Positions 26,210 to 35,884 are shown, counted from the first letter of the stretch. The stretch: 64,000 bases of DNA from Pontiella desulfatans (GCF_900890425.1 NZ_CAAHFG010000001.1:3534001-3598000); one strand, 5' to 3'. Numbers and translations are program-made. Notes: generated by a model from the sequence alone, not told the origin.

Positions 26210-28510
26210 TTATTTTTGACCGTCTGCAAATGGAACGGGCTTTGAATTCGCCCCCCACGTGCCGGGACGGGATCCCATCTCAAACTCCAACGCACCGCCC
26301 TGCATGATATCCGCATGGGTGATCCACACATTATTCAGCGGCCGACCGTTCAATTTAACCGACTGAATATAAATATTTTCCTCCGACAATCCCTGAGCCG
26401 TCATACGAAAGGATTTCCCGTTTTCAAGATGGATCGTGCAGCCGGAAAGCAAAGGGGATCCAATCACATAAATGCCTCCGCAGGGATTGACCGGATAGAA
26501 TCCCATCGCACTCATGACATACCACGCTGACATCTGCCCGGCATCCTCATTGCCGATGTAGCCGGCAGGCGCGGCAGGGTAAAATTCCCGCGCAATTTGG
26601 TGGATCAGCTCCTGGGTTTTCCACGGTTGCCCGGCATAGTTGTAAAGATATGCAACATGATGGCACGGCTCGTTTCCGTGTGCATAGTCCCCGATCAACC
26701 CGGAGACATCGCCGACCGCCGGCCCATCTTTTTGGGGCGGCAATGTGAACAGGGTATCAAGGCGCCCGGCAAACTGCGCCTTGCCACCCATCAAATCAAT
26801 CAGGCCGTAGACATCATGCGGTGCAAAAAACAGATACTGCCACGCGTTGCCCTCTGTAAACTCGCGATCCTTGAAATCCTCGCGATGGTATGCGCGCGGT
26901 GCAAACGTTGGGTGCCAGGAGCCGTCTCCCATCCTGGCACGGAAGAAGCCTTTTTCAACATCCCAGACCTTGCGGTAATTCTGCCCGCGTGCCTGATACT
27001 CGCCGGCGATCTTTTTGTTCCCCATCTTTTCAGCCATCAGAGCGACGGTCCAGTCGTCATACGCATGCTCCAAGGTCAACGACGTCCCCGAGCGGACAAG
27101 CTCATCCGGGAAATAACCGCGCTTCAAATAGTGCTGCTGCCCGTACCACTGAGGATACTGCTCATACTTCATTTTATGAGCCCCCGGCTGCGTCGCTGTT
27201 GCAATGACCGCATCCAGAATTTTTTCCGCAGGCTCATCAGTCAGCCCCTTGATCCATGCATCAATCACAACCGGCAAGGCATGCACACCAATCATGCAGA
27301 AATTATCGTTATGGTGCATCGACCAGCAGGGCAGCATGTTGTGCGCGCTCTGTTCCTGATAGGCGAGCATCGACTTCACATAGTCCGCCGTCCGCTCCGG
27401 CTGAGTAATGGTATGCAGGGGGTGCAACGCCCGGAACGTATCCCAGAGAGAGAAGACCGTATAGTTCGTAAAACCGTCGGCGGAGTGAACCTCTTTATCA
27501 ACCCCGCGGTACTCACCATTGACATCCTGATGCACGTCGGGATGAATCATGGTGCGATAGAGCGCAGAGTAAAAGACCTCCAGCGCCTTGTCCGAACCCT
27601 CCGCAGAAATCTTACCCAACTCACGAGCCCACTTCGCTTCCGCAGCACTGCGGACCTTTTCAAAATTCCAATGCGGAACTTCGGTCTCCAGATTTTCCAA
27701 CGCGTTGCGCATGGACACCGGCGAGATCGCAATCTTAGCCATCAACTCCCTACCGGGTTCAAAACGGAACGAGGCAATCAATTTCGACGAAGCCAACTCC
27801 GGAATATTGTCATAATCAAGCTGCCGCACACGATCATGGATCATATGCTCCGTCATCGACTCCGAAAACTTCATCGCAAAATAGAGGAACCGACTGGAAG
27901 CCCAGCGCGACCCCGTAATGCGGTATCCGGTCACGGTTTGGGCATCGTGAATGCGCATGTAGGAATGGATTGTGGTGTTGCGCTGAATGGCATGCTCCAG
28001 ATCCATGAGGATCCGGCGGGGCTCGCCCTCCGGAAACGTGTACCGATGAACGCCTACCCGTTCGGTTGCCGTCAGCTCCACATTAATATCATAATCCTGC
28101 AGGCGCACCTGATAATACCCGGCCTCGGCCGACTCGTCATCGTGGGAAAAGCGCGAGCGATAGCCCTTTTCCGGCTCGGCTTCAGTCCCCGGAACCAACG
28201 GCACCGAACCTACCACCGGCATCAGGAGGAAATCCCCCCAATCGGTCAGTCCGGTTCCGCTGAGATGGGTCTGACTGAACCCCATAATGGTCGGTTTGTC
28301 ATAATGATAGCCAGCCGCCGCATGCCACTCCCGCACCGAGCAATCCGGCCCCGGAACGACCGCACCAAACGGCACCGTTGCCGACGGAAAGGTGTGTCCG
28401 TTATACCCCGTGCCAATAAAAAGATTCAGATGATCCACCGGACGTTCGGAATAACCGAGGGACGCCACAAAAAGGCCCGCAAAAAAAATGGATCGATAAT
28501 GTCCTGTCAT
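26210..28510 (-). CDS. GH92 exo-alpha-mannosidase (second of three)
   Basis: Exported GH92 enzyme of 766 residues. The start at 28510 has AAAGGAAA upstream and begins the signal peptide TGHYRSIFFAGLFVASLG; the longest frame has eight more codons. The hallmark LNLFIGTGYNGHTFPSATVP is at about residues 26-45, then FSQTHLSGTG. The catalytic pair segments are HGNEPCHHVAYLYN and GNEDAGQMSAWYVMSAMGFYPVNP. It differs enough from the other two copies to suggest a distinct linkage preference, but specificity cannot be assigned from what I can see. It is second in the 30.0->19.9 kb run. Confidence 0.95.
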   Translation of the reverse strand: MTGHYRSIFFAGLFVASLGYSERPVDHLNLFIGTGYNGHTFPSATVPFGAVVPGPDCSVREWHAAAGYHYDKPTIMGFSQTHLSGTGLTDWGDFLLMPVVGSVPLVPGTEAEPEKGYRSRFSHDDESAEAGYYQVRLQDYDINVELTATERVGVHRYTFPEGEPRRILMDLEHAIQRNTTIHSYMRIHDAQTVTGYRITGSRWASSRFLYFAMKFSESMTEHMIHDRVRQLDYDNIPELASSKLIASFRFEPGRELMAKIAISPVSMRNALENLETEVPHWNFEKVRSAAEAKWARELGKISAEGSDKALEVFYSALYRTMIHPDVHQDVNGEYRGVDKEVHSADGFTNYTVFSLWDTFRALHPLHTITQPERTADYVKSMLAYQEQSAHNMLPCWSMHHNDNFCMIGVHALPVVIDAWIKGLTDEPAEKILDAVIATATQPGAHKMKYEQYPQWYGQQHYLKRGYFPDELVRSGTSLTLEHAYDDWTVALMAEKMGNKKIAGEYQARGQNYRKVWDVEKGFFRARMGDGSWHPTFAPRAYHREDFKDREFTEGNAWQYLFFAPHDVYGLIDLMGGKAQFAGRLDTLFTLPPQKDGPAVGDVSGLIGDYAHGNEPCHHVAYLYNYAGQPWKTQELIHQIAREFYPAAPAGYIGNEDAGQMSAWYVMSAMGFYPVNPCGGIYVIGSPLLSGCTIHLENGKSFRMTAQGLSEENIYIQSVKLNGRPLNNVWITHADIMQGGALEFEMGSRPGTWGANSKPVPFADGQK

Positions 28511-28554
28511 AAATTTCCTTTGGCTTCGATGCACCCAGTCTGCCCGACCTGGAT

Positions 28555-30012
28555 CTACTCCACGGCTTCCATCTCTTGCTGAAACCGAACGGCCATGCCA
28601 CGCAGTTTGGCCTTCACCTTCCAGGCCTCAACCTTTGCAATGTCCTCCGGAGCCGTCGAAGCCAACAGTTCATCGCTCGGCCAGCGGGCGATCACCTCAA
28701 CGCGTTCGCCGGGATCCGCTTCCAGGTCATACAACCTTAGAGCCGGTGTTAGCGCCAATTTCCACTTTCCTGCGCGTACCGCTGAAAGCATCCCTTCACT
28801 GCCGTGATAGAAGAATGCATTCAAATACTCTTCCTGCGTAAACAGTCCCTGCCATTCACTGTCGAGCTGATACGGACGGCGCAACGGCACCGCAGCATTC
28901 AAAGAAACCGCCTCATCAAAAGCCGGAATTTCATCCGTCTCCGCGGTCAACAGGGCACTGAGGTCGCGGCCATCCAGAATGGCGTCATCAGGAACCTTAA
29001 TCCCTGCCAAAGAGGCCAGCGTCGGAAACCAGTCCATGGACCAGGTTAGTGCCGACGTCACCTCTCCTTCTGGAATACGCAGTCCGGGACCATACACCAC
29101 ACAGGGAACACGCAGCCCACCTTCATAGGTCGTCAGCTTGGTGCCTCGAATGGGCTGTTGCGGGGTTCGCCCCCCCAGCCGACCATTATCGGAGGTATAA
29201 ATTACGAGCGTATTGTCCGCCACACCGAACTGCTCCAGCGCATCCACCAGCTTGCCGGTATAAAAATCCATTTCCTGAACAGCATCGCCATAGAGCCCCC
29301 AATCCGACGATCCCTTAAACGCATCGGTCACGCCGAGCGGCTCATGGAGCATGGTATGGGGCAGATAGAGGAAAAAGGGGCGATTGTTATCCACCTGTGC
29401 ACCAATCCAGCGGATGGCCTCTTCGGTATAGAGCTTCACCAGCTCGCCCGGCGGCGTATTGCGGCGCAACACCGTATCATTGCGCAACAGCGGCATGCCG
29501 CCTTCGGCCTCGAACTGTCCAACCTCACAGGAGTCGAGGTTATGCAGGACTCCGTAGTAATGATCAAATCCTTTGCTTTTCGGGAGGAACTGCTCCTGAA
29601 AACCAACATGCCATTTGCCGATACAACAGGTGGCATACCCGGCCGTCTTAAAGAGCTCACCGAGCGTCAACCGGTCCGACGGGATCCCATGCTCTGAATC
29701 AGGGCGGTGCACCCAGATATGATTCCCTGAACGCCGCGGATAACACCCCGTCAGCAATCCGGCACGCGACGGACTGCAAATCGGTGCCGCCGAATAGTGA
29801 TCCGTGAACCGCAATCCCTTCGCCGCCAACGCATCAATCCGTGGTGTTTCAACCTCCGTTGCGCCATAGCAGCCGAGGTCGTAATACCCCTGATCATCGA
29901 CGAAAATGAAGAGGACGTTCGGTTGTTTTGCAATCGCCGAAGGAGTCGCAAGCGAGAGAAAACACACATAAAATAGAATCAGACCGAGACACCTGGATAT
30001 TGCTACATTCAT
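28555..30012 (-). CDS. Secreted sulfatase, first gene of its run
   Basis: Exported S1 sulfatase of 485 residues. The start is the ATG at 30012, ten bases after AAGGAG; the TTG three codons earlier is too close to that site. The leader is CLGLILFYVCFLSLATPSAIA. Motifs are IFVDDQGYYDLGCYG (about residue 37), C-S-P-S-R with Cys79, CIGKWHVGFQ, YTSDNGRLGGRTPQQPIRGTK and YEGGLRVPCVVYGPG. It is led by promoter module C and starts the series sulfatase, GH92, permease, sulfatase, beta-mannosidase, isomerase, with gaps of 11-50 bp throughout. Confidence 0.93.
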   Translation of the reverse strand: MNVAISRCLGLILFYVCFLSLATPSAIAKQPNVLFIFVDDQGYYDLGCYGATEVETPRIDALAAKGLRFTDHYSAAPICSPSRAGLLTGCYPRRSGNHIWVHRPDSEHGIPSDRLTLGELFKTAGYATCCIGKWHVGFQEQFLPKSKGFDHYYGVLHNLDSCEVGQFEAEGGMPLLRNDTVLRRNTPPGELVKLYTEEAIRWIGAQVDNNRPFFLYLPHTMLHEPLGVTDAFKGSSDWGLYGDAVQEMDFYTGKLVDALEQFGVADNTLVIYTSDNGRLGGRTPQQPIRGTKLTTYEGGLRVPCVVYGPGLRIPEGEVTSALTWSMDWFPTLASLAGIKVPDDAILDGRDLSALLTAETDEIPAFDEAVSLNAAVPLRRPYQLDSEWQGLFTQEEYLNAFFYHGSEGMLSAVRAGKWKLALTPALRLYDLEADPGERVEVIARWPSDELLASTAPEDIAKVEAWKVKAKLRGMAVRFQQEMEAVE

Positions 30013-30041
30013 TAAATTCAAACTCCTTAAAATTATCTCAG

Positions 30042-30120
30042 CTTAAAGTGGAGAAATGTAACAATAAAATTGAGCCGCAAACAGCAACGTTATGTTGAAT
30101 ATGTGTGTTGATTTGTTTAC
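30042..30120 (-). promoter_or_regulatory. Promoter module copy C
   Basis: On the minus strand: AAACAAATCAACACACATAT, TTCAACATAACG, hexamer TTGCTG, 17 bp, hexamer TTGTTA (30059-30064). The ATG at 30012 gives a leader of about 40 bases. It would drive the six-gene 30.0->19.9 kb run. Confidence 0.7.
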
Positions 30121-30190
30121 ACACTCAGTTTTGGCTCGGCACCTCCCGATGCTCGTTGGCGCCCAGTTCACTATTGAATGGATCGAGCGA

Positions 30191-30226
30191 TAAAAAAAAC
30201 CTCCGAACACTTAATGCCGGAGGTTT
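30191..30226 (-). terminator. Rho-independent terminator after PEP-CTERM gene
   Basis: On the minus strand AAACCTCCG pairs with CGGAGGTTT around a 12-base loop and is followed by eight T in a row. It lies 23 bp past the stop of the gene at 30249-31070 and ends that single-gene unit. Confidence 0.88.
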
Positions 30227-30248
30227 CTCAACACAAATACGCTACGGC

Positions 30249-31070
30249 CTATAAAGCCAGACGCCGGCGAATAAAGAGCAAGGTGCCACTCACCATCGAA
30301 AGCAGCCCCAACGTCGTCGGTTCCGGAATAACCGTCAGACTGAAGTTGTCAACCGTACTTCCAAGGCCTTCAACTGGATCGAGGTTGCCATTCCCGTTCG
30401 AAAACCCGAAACCCACATGCGTAATATCTGTTGGATTAACCGTATATGTATGACTACTAAACTCTACGAACTCGCCGGTCGACTGACTCTGCCACGAGGC
30501 AGTAATCGCCCACTGTGCAGCTGTCGTATCAAGCACCATTTGCATCGTCCCATTCCCAATTGTAGTGTCCACGTTGACGGCGGTATCTCCTTCCAGCTTC
30601 GAATTCAACTTAAAGTCGCCGGTGGCAGTAGTATAGATCCGCGCGCTCGTTCCACCACCAAAATTGTTGGATACGGAAGCAGATGTAAACCCAAGCCTGA
30701 CAGAATCGTACAGACCCGTAAAATTATTATCCAGATCCGCAGTGAGAGCATACACTTTCCCTGCCTCCGGAGCGAACGCGAGCAATCCGTTGGAGGTCTT
30801 TCCGTCGGTGGGATTCTGAAAGTATTCCACGACATCGTCTGTCGCGTCCACCTGTGTCGTGTACGGATTATCGGCTTCGCGCGCAAGCCATGTATTTGCT
30901 GATGCTCCCGCACCGGAACCCAGCGTTCCGCCCGGAGTCCGACCGAGGAGGTTCGCATCCGTAGCGGCTGTAAAGTCATCAGTATAGAGTGTGACCACTC
31001 CCGCCTGCAATTGACCCGCCGCACACGCGATAAGCCCCAACAAGACAATCTTCATACATTTTGATTTCAT
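30249..31070 (-). CDS. PEP-CTERM-anchored surface protein
   Basis: Exported protein of 273 residues with a signal peptide (KIVLLGLIACAAGQLQA) and a C-terminal PEP-CTERM sorting tail. The tail reads VIPEPTTLGLLSMVSGTLLF then RRR, that is PEP, one hydrophobic helix and a basic end. The proteins are thought to be processed by exosortase and linked to exopolysaccharide export. The body is beta-rich and has no catalytic motif. It resembles the protein at 53646-54404 (LxxRPxPxGTL, AGKxYALSADLxN, DITHVGFGFSxG). AAGGAGAATGAG precedes the ATG. It is a single-gene unit divergent from the LacI-type regulator, with two candidate operators between them. Confidence 0.87.
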   Translation of the reverse strand: MKSKCMKIVLLGLIACAAGQLQAGVVTLYTDDFTAATDANLLGRTPGGTLGSGAGASANTWLAREADNPYTTQVDATDDVVEYFQNPTDGKTSNGLLAFAPEAGKVYALTADLDNNFTGLYDSVRLGFTSASVSNNFGGGTSARIYTTATGDFKLNSKLEGDTAVNVDTTIGNGTMQMVLDTTAAQWAITASWQSQSTGEFVEFSSHTYTVNPTDITHVGFGFSNGNGNLDPVEGLGSTVDNFSLTVIPEPTTLGLLSMVSGTLLFIRRRLAL

Positions 31071-31176
31071 CTCATTCTCCTTTCATTAGGTTGTTCGCAG
31101 TCCCGTCGTGGCCGCTTTTCTAATTTCAACGAATAGCCATTTATTCAAATGCGATGTCATTCCGCAACCCAAACCT

Positions 31177-31193
31177 AGCGCACCCGTTGCGCC
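31177..31193. promoter_or_regulatory. Candidate LacI-type operator 1
   Basis: AGCGCACCCGTTGCGCC is an inverted repeat (GCGCA...TGCGC) that matches the element at 31330 at 14 of 17 bases. It lies 107 bp from the PEP-CTERM start codon. Confidence 0.6.
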
Positions 31194-31329
31194 GGGATTT
31201 TAGTTCAGAGCCATAAGAGAGCCCGGCGTTGATCAAGCAAGACCCTTCATTCTATTCTCCATTTTCCCCTACAGCCACCGACGGGATCTCCGCTCATAAA
31301 ACAGCTCTTAAATGTCAGCACCCGCCCCG

Positions 31330-31346
31330 AACGCACCTGGTGCGCC
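31330..31346. promoter_or_regulatory. Candidate LacI-type operator 2
   Basis: AACGCACCTGGTGCGCC contains the perfect 13-bp palindrome CGCACC-T-GGTGCG. It is 153 bp from operator 1 and about 100 bp before the regulator's start codon, a spacing compatible with looping and autoregulation. Confidence 0.6.
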
Positions 31347-31448
31347 ATCTTTGCGGAAATATCCCTTGAGCGGGAATCAATTCTGTTCTATTCCTCAAAT
31401 GAATCAGAACAGTTGACCACGACAGGATCGGATAAACAACGATACACC

Positions 31449-32471
31449 ATGACTGAAAAACGCATCACTCAAAAAGACCTTGCGCAACATCTGGGCGTCA
31501 ACCGGTCCACGATTACACGGGCGCTGAAGAATGATCCTCAAATCAGCCCGGTCATGCGCCAAAAAGTGAAACGCCTGGCCAAAAAACTGGGCTATCATCT
31601 GGATCCCAACCTTTCGCAGCTCATGGCGCAGATCCAAACCAAGGATCCCTCTAAACAGATCCGCACGCTCGCGGTGTGGAATCCCATGGAACATCCGATA
31701 TCCGAATCCGATACCCGCCTCAATTATGACTTCCGGGAAGTTTTCGCCGGCGCGAAGGAGCAGGCTTTGACCCTCGGCTATCAGCTCGAAGAATTCTGGC
31801 AGGGAACCTATACCCCGAAACGGCTGGCCAGCATCCTGCGCCATCGCAACGCGCAGGGTCTCCTCATGCTTCCATCGTATAAGACATACGAATTCGACTG
31901 CAACCTTCAGCGCCTTTCGGTGGTCTCTCTCGACTATTTCACAACGCACGCATTCCCGGTGCACCGCATCCTGCACGACACGCAATATGCGCTGGAGTTC
32001 ACACTGCACAAAGCGCACGAACTCGGATTCAAAAACCCGGCACTCATTTGCCCGGCCACACCCTCCAAGCCCACGGCCGAAATCATACGAGGCACCTTCG
32101 AAAGCATATACACCCACTATAATTCACTCACCCGAAACCAAAAGTTCCCATACTTCATTGTCGATCCCGACGACTCAAGGCAGATAAAGAGAATGGTGCG
32201 TTCCATCGAAAAAATAAGACCGGACCACATCATCACCTACCACTGCCATACCTTGGAAAAAATGTTCGACAACCAACTGCCGGAGAATACGCCGGTCTTC
32301 GATTTTTCACTAAAAGAACCCCAAGATAAAGGTCCCGGCATTCGCCCCCCCTCTCGTGCCATCGGCGCCTGTGCCATTCGAAAAATCATCTCCATGATCC
32401 ATACCGGCGAACGTGGCATCCCTGAATTCCCGGAAACAACCTACATTCGCGGAACGTGGGAAACGCCGTAG
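31449..32471 (+). CDS. LacI-family transcriptional regulator
   Basis: DNA-binding regulator of 340 residues. The ATG at 31449 places the helix-turn-helix (ITQKDLAQHLGVNRSTITRALKND) at residues 5-28, as usual for LacI proteins; a TTG at 31413 would add twelve residues. The linker region reads KVKRLAKKLGYHLDPNLSQLM. The rest is a periplasmic-binding-protein-like effector domain (LAVWNPMEHPI, VFAGAKEQALTLGYQLEEFW, GLLMLPSYK). The sugar effector is unknown. Two sulfatases follow on the same strand and two palindromes lie upstream, so autoregulation and control of both directions are plausible. The Shine-Dalgarno match is weak. Confidence 0.88.
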   Translation: MTEKRITQKDLAQHLGVNRSTITRALKNDPQISPVMRQKVKRLAKKLGYHLDPNLSQLMAQIQTKDPSKQIRTLAVWNPMEHPISESDTRLNYDFREVFAGAKEQALTLGYQLEEFWQGTYTPKRLASILRHRNAQGLLMLPSYKTYEFDCNLQRLSVVSLDYFTTHAFPVHRILHDTQYALEFTLHKAHELGFKNPALICPATPSKPTAEIIRGTFESIYTHYNSLTRNQKFPYFIVDPDDSRQIKRMVRSIEKIRPDHIITYHCHTLEKMFDNQLPENTPVFDFSLKEPQDKGPGIRPPSRAIGACAIRKIISMIHTGERGIPEFPETTYIRGTWETP

Positions 32472-32566
32472 ACAACCACCTTGAGTGTTGTCCCTTCCAA
32501 CCCACAGTGAACGCTTGCAAACCTAAACACCACATCCCCGGCACAAAACAGTTAAAGGAAATCTCG

Positions 32567-34063
32567 ATGAGAAAAATGAAAAATATAATAGTGCTGGCGG
32601 CGTTGGCGCTCTCCCTTATACCGGTTGGGTTGCAGGCAACCCAGCAACCGAACATTATCCTGTTTCTGGTCGATGATTGCAGTACGCATGAGCTGGGCTG
32701 TTATGGAAATACGATGATATCGACGCCGAATATCGATGCGTTGGCCGAGGGCGGTATTAAATTCAAGACCGCCTGGGCGACGCCGTTGTGTGTGAGCAGC
32801 CGTGCGGCCATCATGAGTGGTCAGTATGGTTTCCGCAACGGCGCCTACGGCAACTCATATATTGAAACCGAAACGTACGATGCCATGCCTCGGGAAAAAA
32901 CGACTCTTTTCCGGGCGATGAAGGAATCCGGATATGCAACGTTTCACGGAGGCAAATGGCATCTGCCTACCTCTCCGGCGGATCCGGACTGGGGCGTGGA
33001 TGAATATTTTCTGTACGGCTCACTGATCGGCGGTGATGGATTGAAGAAGGAATGGATCCAGGAATATTCCGGCCCATGGTGGTATTGGTGGAACTCAAAC
33101 AAATTTTCGCCGACCCATAAAAAACTGCACAGTCCATCAGCAACCTGGCATCCGATGGTGATTGAAAACAACCGTCTGCGATCGACGGAGGCCGATGATT
33201 TCGGCCCGGAAATGCTCGGGGATGCTGTCCTTGATTTTGCACAACGGAGTAACAACGCCGAAAAGCCGTTTTTTATCTATTATTCTGCCCACCTGACCCA
33301 TTTTCCCTGGACGGAGATGAAAGCGCCGGGCAACCATGAGGTCGCGAAAACGGAGCCGGGCATGGTGTCCAATGTACGATATCTTGATACGGCAGTGGGC
33401 AGGCTGGTGAACGCGCTCAAAGCGATGGGTGAATACGAAAATACGGTCATCTTTTTCCTGGCAGATAATCCAACCTATGGAATCGGGAAAGGCGCCGCTT
33501 CGGAGATCGGTGCGCACGTACCTTTTATTGTAGCCGGGGGATCAAACTGGGTTAAATGGAATGGCGAGACCGGAAGTTTGACCGATTGCGTAGATCTGTA
33601 TCCGACCTTGCTGGAGTTGGCCGGCCATCGGGCCTTGCCATCGCAAGTGCTGGATGGACAAAGTCTGGTTCCGTTGCTGGAGGGCGATCGTGCGCATAGC
33701 CGTGAGTGGATCTTCAGTTATGTATTGGGTTTTCATCGGATGATTCGTAATCGGGACTATTCGCTGGATGCCCAGGGACAGCTTTGGCGCTGCAATCCAT
33801 CGGGGAACCCTTTCACGTTCGAAAAAATTGAGACGGCCGATGAGGCCAGCCGAAACGCCCGGATGATATTGGAATCCCGGTTGGAGCATCTGCCGATTCC
33901 CGATGAAGACCGGCTGAAAAAGAAGCCGAACGTGTATAAGCAGTATGTCGAAGCCAAGGATGGTCAGTTAACCTGGCGCCAGAAACAGGCGGATGAACTT
34001 TACCAAATCGGACTTCAACACCTTTTAAATCGGCCGGGACGACTGAAGTATGACCTTAAATAA
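32567..34063 (+). CDS. Secreted sulfatase with atypical C-V-S-S-R site
   Basis: Exported S1 sulfatase of 498 residues. The ATG at 32567 follows AAAGGAA and starts the signal peptide (KNIIVLAALALSLIPVGLQA); the longest frame begins at a GTG inside the preceding gene. The metal site FLVDDCSTHELGCYG is normal. The nucleophile motif, however, reads C-V-S-S-R (Cys75) where C-x-P-S/T-R is expected, so the conserved Pro is a Ser. The late metal segment is FLADNPTYGIGKG in place of SDNG. GGKWHLP and the VPFIVAGG stretch are recognisable. The enzyme may be poorly matured, or need a tolerant formylglycine-generating system. It is second in the LacI-sulfatase-sulfatase unit. Confidence 0.88.
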   Translation: MRKMKNIIVLAALALSLIPVGLQATQQPNIILFLVDDCSTHELGCYGNTMISTPNIDALAEGGIKFKTAWATPLCVSSRAAIMSGQYGFRNGAYGNSYIETETYDAMPREKTTLFRAMKESGYATFHGGKWHLPTSPADPDWGVDEYFLYGSLIGGDGLKKEWIQEYSGPWWYWWNSNKFSPTHKKLHSPSATWHPMVIENNRLRSTEADDFGPEMLGDAVLDFAQRSNNAEKPFFIYYSAHLTHFPWTEMKAPGNHEVAKTEPGMVSNVRYLDTAVGRLVNALKAMGEYENTVIFFLADNPTYGIGKGAASEIGAHVPFIVAGGSNWVKWNGETGSLTDCVDLYPTLLELAGHRALPSQVLDGQSLVPLLEGDRAHSREWIFSYVLGFHRMIRNRDYSLDAQGQLWRCNPSGNPFTFEKIETADEASRNARMILESRLEHLPIPDEDRLKKKPNVYKQYVEAKDGQLTWRQKQADELYQIGLQHLLNRPGRLKYDLK

Positions 34064-34137
34064 AATGACGAACAGCAGGCAGAGAGAGAATGTCGTGTGA
34101 AATTGAGAGAACCCACACAGAAAAGAAGGGACACAAA

Positions 34138-35799
34138 ATGAAGAATGCAATTTTAAAACCGACGATCCATCGAGCAGGTTCTGCAACCTTCGCCCTCCTC
34201 TCCCTCGCCTTTGCCGCCACGGCAAATATAAAACAGCCCAACATCGTCTTCGTCTTTTCCGACGATCACGCCACGCAGGCCGTCAGCGCCTACGGAGGGC
34301 GGCTGGCAGCCGTCGCCCCCACTCCCAACCTGGACCGAATCGCGGCCAACGGCATGCGCTTTAACCGGTGCATGGTCGGCAACTCCATCTGCGGTCCCAG
34401 CCGCGCCACCATCCTGACCGGGAAACACAGCCACATGAACGGATTCATGCGCAACGAAGCCTCGACCTTCGATGGTTCGCAGCAGACCTTTCCCAAACTG
34501 CTCCGCAGCGCCGGATATCAAACCGCCATCATCGGCAAATGGCACCTTGATAGCGAACCGACCGGTTTCGACCACTGGGAAATCCTGCCCGGACAGGGAG
34601 TCTACTACAAACCCGAGTTCCAGACCGCGACCGGAACCTACGAGGAACAGGGCTACGTGACCGACGTCATCACCGACAAAGCCATTCAATGGCTGGACCA
34701 GACGCGCGACCCCGACAAACCGTTTATCCTGATGGTGCAACACAAGGCCCCCCATCGCGAATGGTCGCCTTCCCTGAAATACCTCACCGAATTTGATGAC
34801 GTTGAGATCCCGGAACCCGATACGTTATTCGACACCCTCGAAGGGCGCGGCAAGGCCGCCAAAGAACAGGACCAATCCCTCGACATCGCCATGCAGCTGG
34901 GGAAAGACCTTAAAATCTGGGAACACGATGTTTTCAATGAACTGGAGAAGCGGATTAAACGCCGACTGACTCCCGAACAGCTTGCAAAGTGGGACGCCGC
35001 TTACGGCCCGAAAAACAAAAAATTCATGGAAGCCAACCTGAAAGGCAAAGATCTGATCCGCTGGAAATACCAACGCTATTTGAAAGATTATCTGCGCTGC
35101 ATTAAATCGGTTGATGATTCCGTCGGGCAGATTCAGCATCACCTGGAAAAAAGCGGTCTGCTCGAAAACACCGTCTTCATCTATTCATCCGACCAGGGCT
35201 TCTATCTGGGTGAACATGGCTGGTTCGACAAACGCTTCATGTACGATGAATCGTTCCGCACCCCCCTGCTCATCAGCTGGCCCGGAACAACCCGTCCCGG
35301 CAGCGTCAACTCCGACCTCGTGTCCAACCTCGACTTTGCCGAAACCTTCCTCGAAATCGCCGGCGTTAACATTCCGTCCGACATGCAGGGGCTGAGTCTC
35401 GTTCCGATCCTCAAAGGCCGCACGCCCAAAGACTGGCGCAACTCCGTCTATTACCACTACTACGAATATCCGGGCTGGCACATGGTGCATCGCCACGAAG
35501 GCGCATACGACGGGCGCTACAAACTGCTCAACTTCTACGACCTCGGCGAATGGGAGCTCTACGATCTGAAAACCGATCCCAACGAAATGACCAACGTCTA
35601 CCAACGCCCCGAATATGCCGAAGTCGCCAAACAGATGCACCGCGAACTCGAAAAGCTGCGCGAACAATACAACGTGCCGGAAAATATTCCGCAGGATCTC
35701 ACCAAAACAACACGCCGCTATTACACCGAAGATATGACAAAAAAAGCACAGGCCATCCGCGACGCCGACGGAGCCGTCCCGCTGGATGGCAAAAAATAA
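34138..35799 (+). CDS. Secreted sulfatase, CGPSR type, paralogue of 23308-24834
   Basis: Exported S1 sulfatase of 553 residues. The ATG at 34138 follows AAGAAGGGACAC and opens the signal peptide (to about FAATA, residue 29). Motifs are [15 protein letters not shown] (about residue 40), C-G-P-S-R with Cys85, [36 protein letters not shown], and [27 protein letters not shown]. It is about 45 residues longer than its paralogue, with an extra C-terminal stretch ([18 protein letters not shown]). It is third in the LacI-led unit, 74 bp after the previous stop. Confidence 0.93.
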   Translation: MKNAILKPTIHRAGSATFALLSLAFAATANIKQPNIVFVFSDDHATQAVSAYGGRLAAVAPTPNLDRIAANGMRFNRCMVGNSICGPSRATILTGKHSHMNGFMRNEASTFDGSQQTFPKLLRSAGYQTAIIGKWHLDSEPTGFDHWEILPGQGVYYKPEFQTATGTYEEQGYVTDVITDKAIQWLDQTRDPDKPFILMVQHKAPHREWSPSLKYLTEFDDVEIPEPDTLFDTLEGRGKAAKEQDQSLDIAMQLGKDLKIWEHDVFNELEKRIKRRLTPEQLAKWDAAYGPKNKKFMEANLKGKDLIRWKYQRYLKDYLRCIKSVDDSVGQIQHHLEKSGLLENTVFIYSSDQGFYLGEHGWFDKRFMYDESFRTPLLISWPGTTRPGSVNSDLVSNLDFAETFLEIAGVNIPSDMQGLSLVPILKGRTPKDWRNSVYYHYYEYPGWHMVHRHEGAYDGRYKLLNFYDLGEWELYDLKTDPNEMTNVYQRPEYAEVAKQMHRELEKLREQYNVPENIPQDLTKTTRRYYTEDMTKKAQAIRDADGAVPLDGKK

Positions 35800-35835
35800 A
35801 AACGAATCTTCCAAACCTTGGAAAAAACCAACAGC

Positions 35836-35863
35836 TCATCGCACGTAGAGTTGCGCCCAAAGA
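35836..35863. repeat. 28-bp interspersed repeat, copy 1
   Basis: TCATCGCACGTAGAGTTGCG continuing to CCCAAAGA. It matches 42025-42052 at 27 of 28 bases. It lies between convergent genes, followed by ACCTCCGAGGTCTTAAG, a second piece that also recurs near 42243. On the minus strand the combined stretch would read LKTSEVKAYLWAQLYVR-stop. Confidence 0.75.
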
Positions 35864-35884
35864 TACGCCTTCACCTCCGAGGTC

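Larger units (their letters stand above)
31071..31448. other. Divergent intergenic region with paired operators
   Basis: 378 bp between the PEP-CTERM gene (minus) and the LacI-type gene (plus). It contains two similar 17-bp palindromes (31177-31193 and 31330-31346) and an inverted repeat CTGTTCT...AGAACAG at 31384-31411. No gene is supported. Confidence 0.65.

Noticed and set aside
26597-28582. 661-codon open frame on the plus strand
   Set aside because: It is antisense to a clear GH92 gene; its residues are dominated by His/Arg/Ile runs typical of reverse-strand shadows and show no domain.
31362-31412. Possible seventh promoter module before the LacI gene (GAATCAATTCTGTTC)
   Set aside because: It resembles copies E/F over a few bases only, the upstream AACA/ACAC block is absent and nothing like TTGTTA occurs 17 bp later.
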